From Psychroflexus curvus (GTDB lineage: Bacteria; Bacteroidota; Bacteroidia; Flavobacteriales; Flavobacteriaceae): 64,000 bases of DNA. A program made the translations under genes and the position numbers. The stretch spans positions 248,001 to 312,000 of the forward strand of contig NZ_JAIQZF010000004.1 of the NCBI RefSeq assembly GCF_020164585.1, read 5' to 3'. The notes below the pieces were generated by a model. It did not search any database and was not told the origin of the DNA. It saw nothing but the letters and a program-made list of their open reading frames with translations. Positions 54,362 to 63,586 of this stretch are shown here, piece by piece. Every line of letters begins with the position of its first letter. Within the stretch, counting starts at the first letter, position 1.

Positions 54362-54664
54362 TTAATATTCTAGAGGCTCTTTTCTTGCATACCGAATACG
54401 AAGGATATGAACTTCATCTTCTTCGATAATATATGATATTCGATACCTGTGCTTTTCGTAACTCCTGATATTTCCTCTATTATTCTTTTTGAGTCTATCT
54501 AATTTATAAATTTCTGGATTGATCTTTAATATTGATACTGAAGCATAAATTTCGGAGATAACTCTTGTTGTAGTTTCAATAGATTTAGATTGCTCTAAAA
54601 GATCTAAAAACGCTTGATATAGATCTGCTTGTGCCCGATGTGTCCAAATTATTGCTTTATCCAT
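54362..54664 (-). CDS. RelE/ParE-family toxin
   Basis: A 100-residue toxin of the type II RelE/ParE superfamily: MDKAIIWTHRAQADLYQAFLDLLEQS, then NPEIYKLDRLKKNNRGNIRSYEKHRYRISYIIEEDEVHILRIRYARKEPLEY, with the family's basic and aromatic C-terminus (R, Y, H, R, R, Y, R). ParE acts on gyrase and RelE cleaves mRNA; sequence alone does not separate them. It starts 16 bp inside the antitoxin gene, the usual translational coupling. Confidence 0.87.
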   Translation of the reverse strand: MDKAIIWTHRAQADLYQAFLDLLEQSKSIETTTRVISEIYASVSILKINPEIYKLDRLKKNNRGNIRSYEKHRYRISYIIEEDEVHILRIRYARKEPLEY

Positions 54665-54885
54665 TTTTTTATATGCTCTCCTACTTCTTGATGGGTGTAA
54701 GTTTCACCTTTATCTATTTGTGCAATAGAAGCTTCTATCTCCTTATTGTACTGCTCGATACTAATACGCTCCGATGAAACTTTATTCCTAAAACGCAACA
54801 TCTGCTTAAAGGCTTCCACCAGCTCAGGGTCTTTAAGCGTTTGAATCTCTTCTGTAATCCATTTTATGTCTGCCTGTAAATCCAT
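54649..54885 (-). CDS. Antitoxin partner of the RelE/ParE toxin
   Basis: A 78-residue acidic/basic helical protein: MDLQADIKWITEEIQTLKDPELVEAFKQMLRFRNKVSSERISIEQYNKEIEASIAQIDKGETYTHQEVGEHIKKWIKQ. The C-terminal IEQYNKEIEASIAQIDKGETYTHQEV pattern is usual in antitoxins encoded before RelE/ParE toxins in Bacteroidetes. It overlaps the toxin by 16 bp. It probably represses its own promoter, which lies in direct-repeat copy 2. Confidence 0.85.
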   Translation of the reverse strand: MDLQADIKWITEEIQTLKDPELVEAFKQMLRFRNKVSSERISIEQYNKEIEASIAQIDKGETYTHQEVGEHIKKWIKQ

Positions 54886-54894
54886 AATACTGTT

Positions 54895-55070
54895 ATTTTG
54901 ATATAACTATAACAAAGATAATTTAATATTTTAAGTCTAACTTATTGGATATAACTCATCAACAATGTTTAGATTTTAAACGATAAGATTAAGTAAGCTC
55001 TCCGAAGTTGCAAACTCGCAGACACTGGCCTGCCTTTGTCGGCAGACAGGCGAGACCCTCGCATAAGCGG
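54895..55070. repeat. Direct repeat, copy 2 (right flank of the toxin-antitoxin pair)
   Basis: Partner of the repeat at 54187-54358, about 700 bp away. It contains the promoter side of the antitoxin operon and a GC-rich palindrome at 55030-55045. Differences from copy 1 are few substitutions and a 6-bp indel. Confidence 0.85.
54913..54920 (-). promoter_or_regulatory. -7 box of the toxin-antitoxin operon
   Basis: Minus-strand TATCTTTG (exact TAnnTTTG) lies 27 nt before the antitoxin ATG at 54885, inside repeat copy 2. Confidence 0.55.
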
Positions 55071-55174
55071 AATTAATCAAAAAGAAGTTAAAGACTTTTT
55101 TTAATATAAATTTAACCTCGCTTATTTTACTAAGACTTCTCGCTATATTTCTATAAGAGGCGTTATACTCCCCC

Positions 55175-55750
55175 TTAAGGTTTCTTTAATTTATCAATTG
55201 TGCTTCGCACTGTTTTGCTGTACCAGTTGGCAGCACCCGTTTTTTTCATGATGATTTCACCTTCAGCATCGATGAGAAAAGTAGTCGGTAAACTTGAGCT
55301 CTTTAACATATCAGGTGGGCTTGACAAGAAATAATAAACTGGAAGATTCAAGTTTTCTTTTTCAAGAAAAGATCTAACAACTTTGGGTTCTTCTGAAGTG
55401 ATAAAGTAAAAATCAACCTCATCTTTATAATCTGTGTAGAGTTTTTGAAGATCTGGCATTTCAGCAATACAGGGCGCGCACCAGGTTGCCCAATAATTGA
55501 CTAAAACTGGTTTTCCTTGAGATTGTGCAAAATTTACAGTTTTGTTGTCTTCGTTTTTGAAATACCACTCGTAATCTTTTAAAGTTTCACGATCCGATTC
55601 ATCAATTTCAGAAGGACTAAAGGCAATAACTCGATTGAGAAACACCTGAATGGGTTGACGAGTCTGAGGTATAATAATCAATACAATCAGCAATCCGAAA
55701 AGGATGTTACTCCAGTGTTTTTCTAAAAAATTCTTTTTTTTCTTCGTCAT
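55175..55750 (-). CDS. TlpA/ResA-like membrane-anchored thioredoxin
   Basis: A 191-residue protein with an N-terminal TM anchor (about 15-35) after a Lys-rich start, then a periplasmic thioredoxin domain (about 55-190) with the redox motif WATWCAPCIAEMPDLQKLY (CxxC about 91-94) and LPTTFLIDAEGEIIMKKTGA. Members reduce or oxidise periplasmic thiols (cytochrome c maturation or peroxide defence). The stop is 99 bp from the direct-repeat copy 2 end, in the same orientation. Terminator of acn directly precedes its start. Confidence 0.92.
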   Translation of the reverse strand: MTKKKKNFLEKHWSNILFGLLIVLIIIPQTRQPIQVFLNRVIAFSPSEIDESDRETLKDYEWYFKNEDNKTVNFAQSQGKPVLVNYWATWCAPCIAEMPDLQKLYTDYKDEVDFYFITSEEPKVVRSFLEKENLNLPVYYFLSSPPDMLKSSSLPTTFLIDAEGEIIMKKTGAANWYSKTVRSTIDKLKKP

Positions 55751-55760
55751 AAGCCGGGTA

Positions 55761-55790
55761 AATAAAAAAAGCCATCTAATAAAGATGGCT
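55761..55790 (-). terminator. Intrinsic terminator of acn
   Basis: AGCCATCT, AATAA, AGATGGCT with a run of seven T on the minus strand. It lies 27 nt past the acn stop and just before the TlpA-like gene. Confidence 0.85.
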
Positions 55791-55817
55791 CTTGTAAATA
55801 TAATGAAACCTTTGGCA

Positions 55818-58085
55818 TTAAGCCTTGTTTTGTTTTTTAATCATGTTTAATGCAGACCCTTCTTTAAACCAGCCAATCTGAGTATGGTTATACGTATGAT
55901 TCGCTTTGATCGAATCCTTTGAACCATCAGCATGAACTATTTCGATGGTCAATGGTTTGTCTTCTGCAAAATCTTCCAAATCTACAAAGTTGAAGGTATC
56001 ATCTTCCTGGATAAGATCGTAATCGCTTTCCTTATCGAAAGTGATTCCTAACATTCCCTGCTTTTTCAAGTTGGTTTCATGAATTCTCGCAAAAGATTTC
56101 ACTAACACTACTCTTACACCAAGGTGTCTTGGTTCCATGGCAGCGTGCTCTCTGGAAGATCCTTCACCGTAGTTGTGGTCACCAACTACAACTGTAGGAA
56201 TGCCTTCAGCTTTGTAAGCGCGTTGTGTTTTAGGCACTGCATCGTACTTTCCATCCAACTGACTTTTTACAAAGTTGGTTTTCATGTTGAATGCATTCAC
56301 AGCTCCAATCAAACAGTTGTCTGAAATGTTATCTAAGTGACCTCTGTATTTCAACCAGGGTCCGGCCATGGAAATGTGGTCTGTCGTACATTTTCCATGC
56401 GCTTTGATAAGCAATTTCGCCCCCATCAGATTATCACCTTCCCAGGGATCGAAAGGATCGAGTAATTGAATTCGATTTGAATCTGGATTCACCTTTATAT
56501 TGATAGTGCTTCCATCTGATTTTGGAGCTAGGTATCCATTATCTTCTACATCAAAACCAAGTTCAGGTAACTCAATACCTTGTGGAGCATCTAGTTTAAC
56601 TTCTTCTCCGTCTTCGTTGATCAACGTATCATTCATAGGATCAAAATCCAATCGTCCTGAAATCGCAATAGCAGCAACCATCTCTGGTGAACCTACAAAT
56701 GCGTGGGTGTTTGGATTTCCATCGGCACGTTTAGAAAAGTTTCTGTTGAAGGAGTGAACAATAGTGTTCTTCTCATCTCCTTTTCTGTCACTTCTATCCC
56801 ACTGACCAATACATGGTCCACAGGCATTGGTGAATATAGTAGCGCCTAAGTCTTCAAACACTTTTAATAAACCATCACGTTCTGCAGTAAATCTAATCTG
56901 CTCAGAACCTGGATTGATACCAAAATCCGATTTCGGTATTAATTTTTTATCAACTGCCTGCTGAGCTATTGAAGCTGCTCTGGTTAAATCCTCGTAAGAA
57001 GAGTTGGTACAAGACCCGATAAGTCCCCAGTCTACTTTAATCGGCCAGTCGTTTTTCTTAGCCTTTTCTCCCAATTCTCCAACTGGCGTAGCCAAATCTG
57101 GAGTAAAAGGACCATTAAGGTGAGGTCTAAGTGTACTTAAATCGATTTCGATAACCTGATCGAAATATTCTTCAGGGTTATCATATACTTCCTGATCTCC
57201 AGTCAGGTGCTCTCTTATTTTATTAGCTTCATCTGCTATTTCATTTCTATCGGTTGCTCTTAGGAAACGCTCCATAGAGTCATCATAACCAAAGGTAGAA
57301 GTGGTCGCTCCTATTTCTGCTCCCATATTACAAATAGTACCTTTACCAGTACAGGAGAGATTCTTAGCACCGTCGCCAAAATATTCTACAATACATCCGG
57401 TACCACCTTTTACGGTAAGGATTTCTGCCACTTTCAGGATCACATCTTTAGCAGCGGTCCATCCTTGCGGCGCACCTGTTAGCTTTACTCCTATTAACTT
57501 TGGAAACTTAAGTTCCCAGGGCATTCCTGCCATCACATCTACCGCATCTGCTCCACCAACACCAATGGCAACCATTCCCAATCCACCGGCATTAACGGTG
57601 TGAGAATCGGTACCAATCATCATTCCTCCCGGGAAAGCATAATTTTCTAAAACCACCTGGTGAATAATTCCAGCGCCTGGTTTCCAAAATCCAATACCAT
57701 ATTTGCTGGAGACAGACTCTAAAAAGTCAAAAACTTCATTACTGGTTTCATTAGCTCTTTTCAAATCCTTTGTTGCACCTTGCTTTGCCTGGATCAAGTG
57801 ATCACAATGCACAGTAGTAGGTACAGCCACATTATCTTTCCCTGCTTGCATAAATTGCAATAAAGCCATCTGTGCAGTTGCATCCTGACAGGCTATACGG
57901 TCTGGAGCAAAATCAACATAATCTTTACCTCTGGTAAATTTTTGATTTGGTTTATTCTCCCATAAATGAGAGTAAATAATTTTTTCAGAAAGTGTAAGTG
58001 GTTTGCCAACGGTTTCACGAGCTTTTTCGACTCGTTCAGACATTTGGCTATACACTTTCTTTATCATATCGATATCAAAAGCCAT
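55818..58085 (-). CDS. acn: Aconitate hydratase
   Basis: A 755-residue aconitase of the mitochondrial-type family, interconverting citrate and isocitrate in the TCA cycle. Fe-S ligand regions: [16 protein letters not shown] (about 358-373) and [10 protein letters not shown] (about 421-430). Other signatures: [43 protein letters not shown], and the C-terminal swivel with [20 protein letters not shown] (about 645-665). Length is normal for the family. A -7 box lies at 58106. Confidence 0.97.
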   Translation of the reverse strand: MAFDIDMIKKVYSQMSERVEKARETVGKPLTLSEKIIYSHLWENKPNQKFTRGKDYVDFAPDRIACQDATAQMALLQFMQAGKDNVAVPTTVHCDHLIQAKQGATKDLKRANETSNEVFDFLESVSSKYGIGFWKPGAGIIHQVVLENYAFPGGMMIGTDSHTVNAGGLGMVAIGVGGADAVDVMAGMPWELKFPKLIGVKLTGAPQGWTAAKDVILKVAEILTVKGGTGCIVEYFGDGAKNLSCTGKGTICNMGAEIGATTSTFGYDDSMERFLRATDRNEIADEANKIREHLTGDQEVYDNPEEYFDQVIEIDLSTLRPHLNGPFTPDLATPVGELGEKAKKNDWPIKVDWGLIGSCTNSSYEDLTRAASIAQQAVDKKLIPKSDFGINPGSEQIRFTAERDGLLKVFEDLGATIFTNACGPCIGQWDRSDRKGDEKNTIVHSFNRNFSKRADGNPNTHAFVGSPEMVAAIAISGRLDFDPMNDTLINEDGEEVKLDAPQGIELPELGFDVEDNGYLAPKSDGSTINIKVNPDSNRIQLLDPFDPWEGDNLMGAKLLIKAHGKCTTDHISMAGPWLKYRGHLDNISDNCLIGAVNAFNMKTNFVKSQLDGKYDAVPKTQRAYKAEGIPTVVVGDHNYGEGSSREHAAMEPRHLGVRVVLVKSFARIHETNLKKQGMLGITFDKESDYDLIQEDDTFNFVDLEDFAEDKPLTIEIVHADGSKDSIKANHTYNHTQIGWFKEGSALNMIKKQNKA

Positions 58086-58105
58086 AGTTTAAATAATTTA
58101 GATTG

Positions 58106-58113
58106 CAAAAATA
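58106..58113 (-). promoter_or_regulatory. -7 box upstream of acn
   Basis: Minus-strand TATTTTTG followed by C lies 20 nt before the acn ATG at 58085. Confidence 0.5.
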
Positions 58114-58312
58114 AGGTTTTTGCTTGAATTTAGAAAATGTGTAAGATTAGAGCAGAATCCCTAACAATATTTCACAGATAAATCATTTTTAATAAACATA
58201 ATTATCATATTTTCATTTTATATAAAATAAAATTGATAAATTGATAAAAAATCAAGAGAATTCATCTGGTTTTAAACACACGAACTAATAATTTAGACTC
58301 AGTATCGATAAC

Positions 58313-59266
58313 CTACAGCAACTTTCTTATGATGTTTTCTATGCTTATATTTTCTGCTTCTGCCTTGTAATTTCTTACCACTCGATGTCTTAAAATAGCA
58401 GTAGTAACTGCCTGAATATCTTCAATATCTGGAGAATATTTGCCTCTGGAAGCAGCATGTGTTTTTGCTGCTAGAACCAGATTTTGTGAAGCTCTTGGTC
58501 CGGCACCCCAATCCACATAGGTGTTTATGAATTCTGAGCTTTGCTCAGTATTAGGTCTTGATTTACCAACCAATTTTACAGCATATTCTATAACATTGTC
58601 AGCAATAGGCATTTTCCTGATCAGTTTTTGAAGCTGAATAATTTCTGAAGCTGAAAATAGGGCTTCAATGTTCACCTCTTTATTTTGAGTCGTCGCTTTT
58701 ACAACATCAACTTCTTCCTGAAAAGTTGGATAAGTCAAGTTCACCTCAAACATAAATCTATCCAATTGAGCTTCCGGCAGAGGATAAGTCCCCTCCTGCT
58801 CTATTGGGTTTTGGGTAGCAAGCACAAAATAAGGATTGGAGAGCAAATAATTTTTGCCACCAACGGTCACGGCCTTTTCCTGCATAGCTTCTAAGAGTGC
58901 CGCCTGCGTTTTGGGTGGGGTTCGGTTGATTTCATCTGCCAACAAGATATTCGTAAAAACAGGACCTCTTAAAAATTTGAAGGCTCTGTTTTCATCCAGA
59001 ATTTCGGAGCCAATGATATCGCTTGGCATAAGGTCTGGAGTAAACTGGACTCGCTTAAACTCAAGGCCTAAGGCTTGAGAGATCGTATTTACCATCAAAG
59101 TTTTGGCTAGACCAGGCACACCTACTAACAGTGAATGCCCTCCAGAAAAAATAGACAATAACAAAGTATCGACTACCTTATCCTGACCTACTATAACTTT
59201 AGCAATTTCAGATTTTAAGGTTTTGTATTTCTTTACAAATTCATCTAAATCAGCTACATCCGACAT
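58313..59266 (-). CDS. MoxR-family AAA ATPase
   Basis: A 317-residue AAA+ ATPase. Walker A is in SLLVGVPGLAKTLMVNT (G-x(4)-GKT-like, about 36-48), Walker B in ILLADEINRTPPKTQAALLEAMQE, sensor I in FVLATQNPIEQEGTYPLPEAQLDRFMFE, and the C-terminal lid includes WGAGPRASQNLVLAAK. MoxR proteins act as chaperones, often with adjacent DUF58 and VWA genes; none are here. It starts 1 bp after the SurA stop (TAATATG), so it is the last gene of the parvulin operon. Confidence 0.93.
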   Translation of the reverse strand: MSDVADLDEFVKKYKTLKSEIAKVIVGQDKVVDTLLLSIFSGGHSLLVGVPGLAKTLMVNTISQALGLEFKRVQFTPDLMPSDIIGSEILDENRAFKFLRGPVFTNILLADEINRTPPKTQAALLEAMQEKAVTVGGKNYLLSNPYFVLATQNPIEQEGTYPLPEAQLDRFMFEVNLTYPTFQEEVDVVKATTQNKEVNIEALFSASEIIQLQKLIRKMPIADNVIEYAVKLVGKSRPNTEQSSEFINTYVDWGAGPRASQNLVLAAKTHAASRGKYSPDIEDIQAVTTAILRHRVVRNYKAEAENISIENIIRKLL

Positions 59267-59267
59267 A

Positions 59268-60704
59268 TTATTGTTTTATCCAAGACTCAGCAAATTCGCA
59301 GGCCTTGTAATCACCGTTAACTTTAACGTAAGTATCTTCTGTTTTTTCTGCTTTCCATTTATTTATTTCTTTCAGCTTTTTTTGCTGCAAAGCTAGCTCG
59401 CGAATACGAGTGTAGTCCTCGCTGAATTCAGCTATATGTTCTGGAATTTTCTTAGTTACGGTTATTACTTTAAAATAAACTTTTGCTGTTCTAGGCTCAG
59501 TATCTTTAATGACGGGTGAGACTTCATTTTCTTTCAAATCTATAACCTGCCCATAAATTGCCGGATCTATTTTAGTCAATTCAAATCTTCTGTCACCAGT
59601 AGCAGAATTGATAAGCTGACCTCCGCTTTCTCTGGTTTCTTTCTCATCCGACACTTCTCTTGCAGCATCCTTAAAACTCACTTCACCATTCACGATCATC
59701 CCGCGAATTTTTTCAATTTCCTTTCTCGCTTTTTCAACAGCTTCTGAACTAATCTCAGGGTAAAGAAGAATATGCCTTACATCTACTTGCTGTCCTCTTA
59801 TCTTATCTACCGTAAGTATATGCCATCCAAACTCAGTTTTAAAAGGCTTGCTAATTTCACCTTCTCGCAAACTAAAAGCTGCATCTTTAAATTCTTTTAC
59901 ATAATTATCGTCCCTGGTAAGTGTGATTTTTCCACCAGAGCTTCTGGATCCTCTGTCTTCAGAATGTATGACTGCTTTTGCAGTAAAACTTCCTCCGGCT
60001 AAAACATCATCTCTAAAAGAATTTAGTTTATCGATAACCGCCTGTCTTTCTTTTTCACCTACCTCTGGTTTTACTATAATTTGAGCTAATTCAACTTCGT
60101 CGTTGATCAAAGGAATTTCATCTTCAGGAATAGCTTCAAAAAAATCTCTGGTTTCTTCTGGAGTGATTTCTACCTCATCTACAATAGCACCTTGCATTTC
60201 TTCTGCAAGCATACGCTGGGTATTAATTTCGTTAAGCTGTTCTCTTAACTCAGCCTCAGTATCAATTTTATAAAACCCGAGAAGTTTTTCCATACTCCCC
60301 ACCTGACTTACGAACTGATTGATTTGTTGGTCCGTATAGCTTGAAACTCGATCAGGGTTAAAAGGTAAACTGTCCAGTTTAGCATGATGAGCAAATAACT
60401 TATTTTCCATAATAGTTTCTGCAACATCGCAATAAGTAATCTCTCCTATTTTCTGATTTTTCATATCCAGATAAGCCTTAGAAATATCACTTTCCAACAC
60501 AAGGTAATCTCCAACAACTGCCGCAACACCATCGATTTTCACTCGACCGTCTTTTGTGACTTTGGTTGCTGCTAAAATTTCGGGACTAAATTCAGATTCT
60601 TTTAAAAGATTATCCTTTTCATCAATGGTAACCTGTGCCGTAGTTGCAAAACTAATGAGCAACACTCCAAGTAAAGCTAGTTGTTTAATAGACTTCAAAT
60701 TCAT
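59268..60704 (-). CDS. SurA-like peptidylprolyl isomerase with two parvulin domains
   Basis: A 478-residue periplasmic chaperone. Signal peptide MNLKSIKQLALLGVLLISFATTAQ. SurA-type N-terminal region (about 55-185: DKVAAVVGD-like VDGVAAVVGDYLVLESDI). Parvulin domain 1 (about 195-300: ELAQIIVKPEVGEKERQAV, GGSFTAKAVIHSEDRGSRSSGG, FGWHILTVDKI) and domain 2 (about 303-410: QVDVRHILLYPEISSEAVEKAR, DGRRFELTKIDPAIY). It probably assists outer-membrane protein folding. Start: the ATG at 60704, overlapping the previous gene by 20 bp; an alternative ATG at 60719 adds five residues before it. Confidence 0.9.
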   Translation of the reverse strand: MNLKSIKQLALLGVLLISFATTAQVTIDEKDNLLKESEFSPEILAATKVTKDGRVKIDGVAAVVGDYLVLESDISKAYLDMKNQKIGEITYCDVAETIMENKLFAHHAKLDSLPFNPDRVSSYTDQQINQFVSQVGSMEKLLGFYKIDTEAELREQLNEINTQRMLAEEMQGAIVDEVEITPEETRDFFEAIPEDEIPLINDEVELAQIIVKPEVGEKERQAVIDKLNSFRDDVLAGGSFTAKAVIHSEDRGSRSSGGKITLTRDDNYVKEFKDAAFSLREGEISKPFKTEFGWHILTVDKIRGQQVDVRHILLYPEISSEAVEKARKEIEKIRGMIVNGEVSFKDAAREVSDEKETRESGGQLINSATGDRRFELTKIDPAIYGQVIDLKENEVSPVIKDTEPRTAKVYFKVITVTKKIPEHIAEFSEDYTRIRELALQQKKLKEINKWKAEKTEDTYVKVNGDYKACEFAESWIKQ

Positions 60705-61551
60705 TATTTTTTGTAGCATCTTTAGTAATCTCTTTTTCAATTTTCTTAGAAATATTTATCTTCTTTCTATTGAGCAAGATTTGCTCAATAGTAGGCCTTA
60801 CATAGCTTAAAGGCGCCTCTTCATTCCGATTTAATACTGAATTTATGTATATAAAATAAATATCGTTTTCGTTTTCACTTTCTATCTCAAGAAAGTTTTT
60901 ACTCTTCAAAAGCTTAGACTTATCTAGCTCTATATTTTTAATCTCTTTGAATTCCTTTACAACATCTGAAACTCGAACCCAAATCGAATCGTTCAAAGAT
61001 AAAGATTTAAACTCCAAAGATCTCTCTTGCAATGATAGCATATCTTCAGGATTAAAACGTATAAATTGGCGTTTTATGTCCTGTAAAGACTTCATTTTTT
61101 TATCCAATTGTAAATAGCGTAACTGAACCAAGTCCTCGTTCAGTTTAAAATTGAGGCTGTTGTTTTGGTAATACTCTATCACACTTGCTGAATCAATCCC
61201 GTCGGTCAGTTCCCTTTCGATTAAAGCATCTTTGTAAGCTTTTTTAAACAACTGCTCTTCATACTTTTCAGATAACTTTCGAAAATCGTTTTGTTGCTCC
61301 TGCGGCATATTCAACTTGGCTCTGTCAAGTAAAAGTTTATTCGTTGCCCAATCCTTAATATAACTTCTAGCAGTGACAGCACTATCTTCTTTTGAAAGCT
61401 TATTTGAAATATGATTTTCTAATTCTTCATAAGTTAGGTAGTGATCATTAACTCTAGCTACATAAGATGTATTCTCCTCTTTTTTGAAAAAAGAACAGGA
61501 AACAGTCGTCATTAAACATACGGCTGAAAGTATAAAATATTTACTTCTCAA
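60685..61551 (-). CDS. SurA-N-like lipoprotein without a parvulin domain
   Basis: A 288-residue lipoprotein: signal peptide with lipobox TTVSC (Cys about 19), then SFFKKEENTSYVARVNDHYLTYEELENHI, as in the N-terminal domain of SurA/PpiC proteins. The helical middle (RSYIKDWATNKLLLDRAKLNMPQEQQNDFRKLSEKYEEQLFKKAYKDALIERELTDGID) is also as in that family. No parvulin signature follows; the C-terminal 140 residues are a different, mixed domain. It is sandwiched between two genuine parvulin genes with 11-bp and 20-bp overlaps, so it probably acts as a partner subunit. Confidence 0.85.
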   Translation of the reverse strand: MRSKYFILSAVCLMTTVSCSFFKKEENTSYVARVNDHYLTYEELENHISNKLSKEDSAVTARSYIKDWATNKLLLDRAKLNMPQEQQNDFRKLSEKYEEQLFKKAYKDALIERELTDGIDSASVIEYYQNNSLNFKLNEDLVQLRYLQLDKKMKSLQDIKRQFIRFNPEDMLSLQERSLEFKSLSLNDSIWVRVSDVVKEFKEIKNIELDKSKLLKSKNFLEIESENENDIYFIYINSVLNRNEEAPLSYVRPTIEQILLNRKKINISKKIEKEITKDATKNNEFEVY

Positions 61552-63472
61552 GTTTATCTTTTAGTTTTTTAAAAATTTCCTCATAAACTACCACATCGTA
61601 GCTTTTTCTTAATTCTGAAATCACCTTTTCCTCTTTCTCTTCCTGAAGAATACTTATGATTTTGCCACTCACTTCTTCAAATTCAGGAATTCTAGCTTTT
61701 TCAATAGCGTTCACATCCATCATCAAAAATTGATCCGAATGTTTATAAATTTTACTTAAGCCTTCTTCAAACTTGAATTTTTGAGGAAGTTTTGAAGATG
61801 ACTTCTGCAGGCTTACTTCTTCAGCAATAATGTCCTGCGGCAGTTCAAAGGCTGTTGTGTCTTCACTGCTTTTCTTTTTTAATTCTGAAGCTATTTCTTT
61901 TAAAGAGTTCTTACGTTTTGACGTATACAATTGCCCCACTACTTTTTGGGGAACTCTGAAGTCAGTTGTATGGGCCTCATAATACATCTTTTGCGAAAGC
62001 GTGTCTTCAGCAACAGGCTCCCAGATTTTTTCTTTCATGAAATCAAAAATCAGAATACCGTTTTTGTACTCCTCAATTCGCTCACCAAACTCTTTATCAA
62101 CCTCTGGCAACCTGGTTTTATGGTGAGCTAAAAGATGACTATACACCAGATCGTCTATAGCATCTTCAATAACTGCCTTAGGATCTGGTTTATCGAAAAG
62201 GCTACGCTGCTGTCTTCCCAAATACTCTCCGAAGGTTTTGTAATCTATGATAGAGTCTTCAACTTTTATAACGTAACTGGACGTTGAATTCTCTTCTGGC
62301 TCGTATTTCCATTTACCCTTTGTAAGACTTGAATCCATCAAATTCAAAAAGTGATCTTTAGCTTCCTGTTTCACTTCAACAGAATACAGATCTTCTAACT
62401 CTTCTTTGATTTTGGTCACCAGAAGTTTCGACCGTGAAGAACTTTTAAATCTTTTCTTGTACTCCTCTTTCACCTCATCATAAGGCTCTAAAGGAGTGTT
62501 TTTAATCAATTTAACGATGTGCCAGCCAAATCGAGTTTTGAAAGGCTCTGTATAGTCCCCTTCGCTTTCTAATTCGTAGGCCTTATTCTCATATACTTTT
62601 GAATTTAATCCGCCTAAACTAAAAGCAAGAACGTAACCCCCTTTACTGGCTGTATTTGGGTCCTGACTGTATTGTTTTGCGAGTTCATGAAAATCTTCTT
62701 TCTCCTGTAAACGCTTGTAAATCTTTCGGATTTTTACTTCCGGGTCCTGAAGTGAATCCTTGGGTCGCAACATAATATGAGCCGTTTCCAGTTCACCTTT
62801 AGAAGGCCGCTCACCCGTCTTTTTTATAATATGATAGCCAAATTCTGTTCTCACGGGATTCGAAACTTCACCGACATCTAGTTTGTAAGTCGCGTCTTCA
62901 AATTCATAAACCATCTTAAAGGTATTGAACCAATTCATATCTCCTTCATTGATTTTAACAGAAGGATCTTCAGAATATTGTTTAGCCAAGCTTTCAAAAT
63001 CCTCTCCATTTTCGATGCGCTTCTTGATGATCAAGGCTTTTTGATAGACACTGGAAGTGTCCTCTTCGTATTCGGGAAGTTTCAGCAAAATATGACTAGC
63101 CCTCACTTCGACTTTAGTCCTGTCGTAAGTCTCTTTTACCACAGCTTCCGTAACTTCACCATTGGAAATATAGTCATCTGCAATCTGTTTGTAATATCTT
63201 CCGAATTCTTTTTGGAAAGAAGCTAATGTATCCAGCTGTTTGTCATAAGCTGATGTTAACTTCAAATGAAAATTAACAAATCGCTCCAGGTGATCTTCAA
63301 CAGTTTCAGAAGAAGCAGAGACAATATCAGAATTCTTTTGGTAGGATTTTATAAATTCTTCGGCCTTGTATTCTTGTCCGTTAATTTTGAAAAGGGTTTC
63401 CTGACCAATTTGAGCCTTTGCTGCAAAAACAAAACATAACAGGGTTATGCAAAAACTAAAAAGATGCTTCAT
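61541..63472 (-). CDS. Peptidylprolyl isomerase with two parvulin domains
   Basis: A 643-residue secreted PPIase: signal peptide MKHLFSFCITLLCFVFAAKAQ, then a SurA-N-like region (about 25-120: FKINGQEYKAEEFIKSYQKNSD, FVNFHLKLTSAYDKQLD). Parvulin domain 1 (about 125-228: VRASHILLKLPE, FESLAKQYSEDPSVKINEGDMNWF, EFGYHIIKKTGERPS) and domain 2 (about 229-330: LETAHIMLRPKDSL, FHELAKQYSQDPNTASKGGYVLAF, FGWHIVKLIKNTPLEPYDEVKEEYK). A long C-terminal helical region of about 300 residues follows. First gene of the envelope-chaperone operon; overlaps the next by 11 bp. Confidence 0.9.
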   Translation of the reverse strand: MKHLFSFCITLLCFVFAAKAQIGQETLFKINGQEYKAEEFIKSYQKNSDIVSASSETVEDHLERFVNFHLKLTSAYDKQLDTLASFQKEFGRYYKQIADDYISNGEVTEAVVKETYDRTKVEVRASHILLKLPEYEEDTSSVYQKALIIKKRIENGEDFESLAKQYSEDPSVKINEGDMNWFNTFKMVYEFEDATYKLDVGEVSNPVRTEFGYHIIKKTGERPSKGELETAHIMLRPKDSLQDPEVKIRKIYKRLQEKEDFHELAKQYSQDPNTASKGGYVLAFSLGGLNSKVYENKAYELESEGDYTEPFKTRFGWHIVKLIKNTPLEPYDEVKEEYKKRFKSSSRSKLLVTKIKEELEDLYSVEVKQEAKDHFLNLMDSSLTKGKWKYEPEENSTSSYVIKVEDSIIDYKTFGEYLGRQQRSLFDKPDPKAVIEDAIDDLVYSHLLAHHKTRLPEVDKEFGERIEEYKNGILIFDFMKEKIWEPVAEDTLSQKMYYEAHTTDFRVPQKVVGQLYTSKRKNSLKEIASELKKKSSEDTTAFELPQDIIAEEVSLQKSSSKLPQKFKFEEGLSKIYKHSDQFLMMDVNAIEKARIPEFEEVSGKIISILQEEKEEKVISELRKSYDVVVYEEIFKKLKDKLEK

Positions 63473-63586
63473 TTTTTTATTTTGATGTCAAAAGTAAGAA
63501 AAATGCACCTGCACACAATGTTTAAGGTTTTTAAAAAAAACCGAGTCTTAAACATTTAGCAATCAGATTAAAGTTAAACTTGCTTC

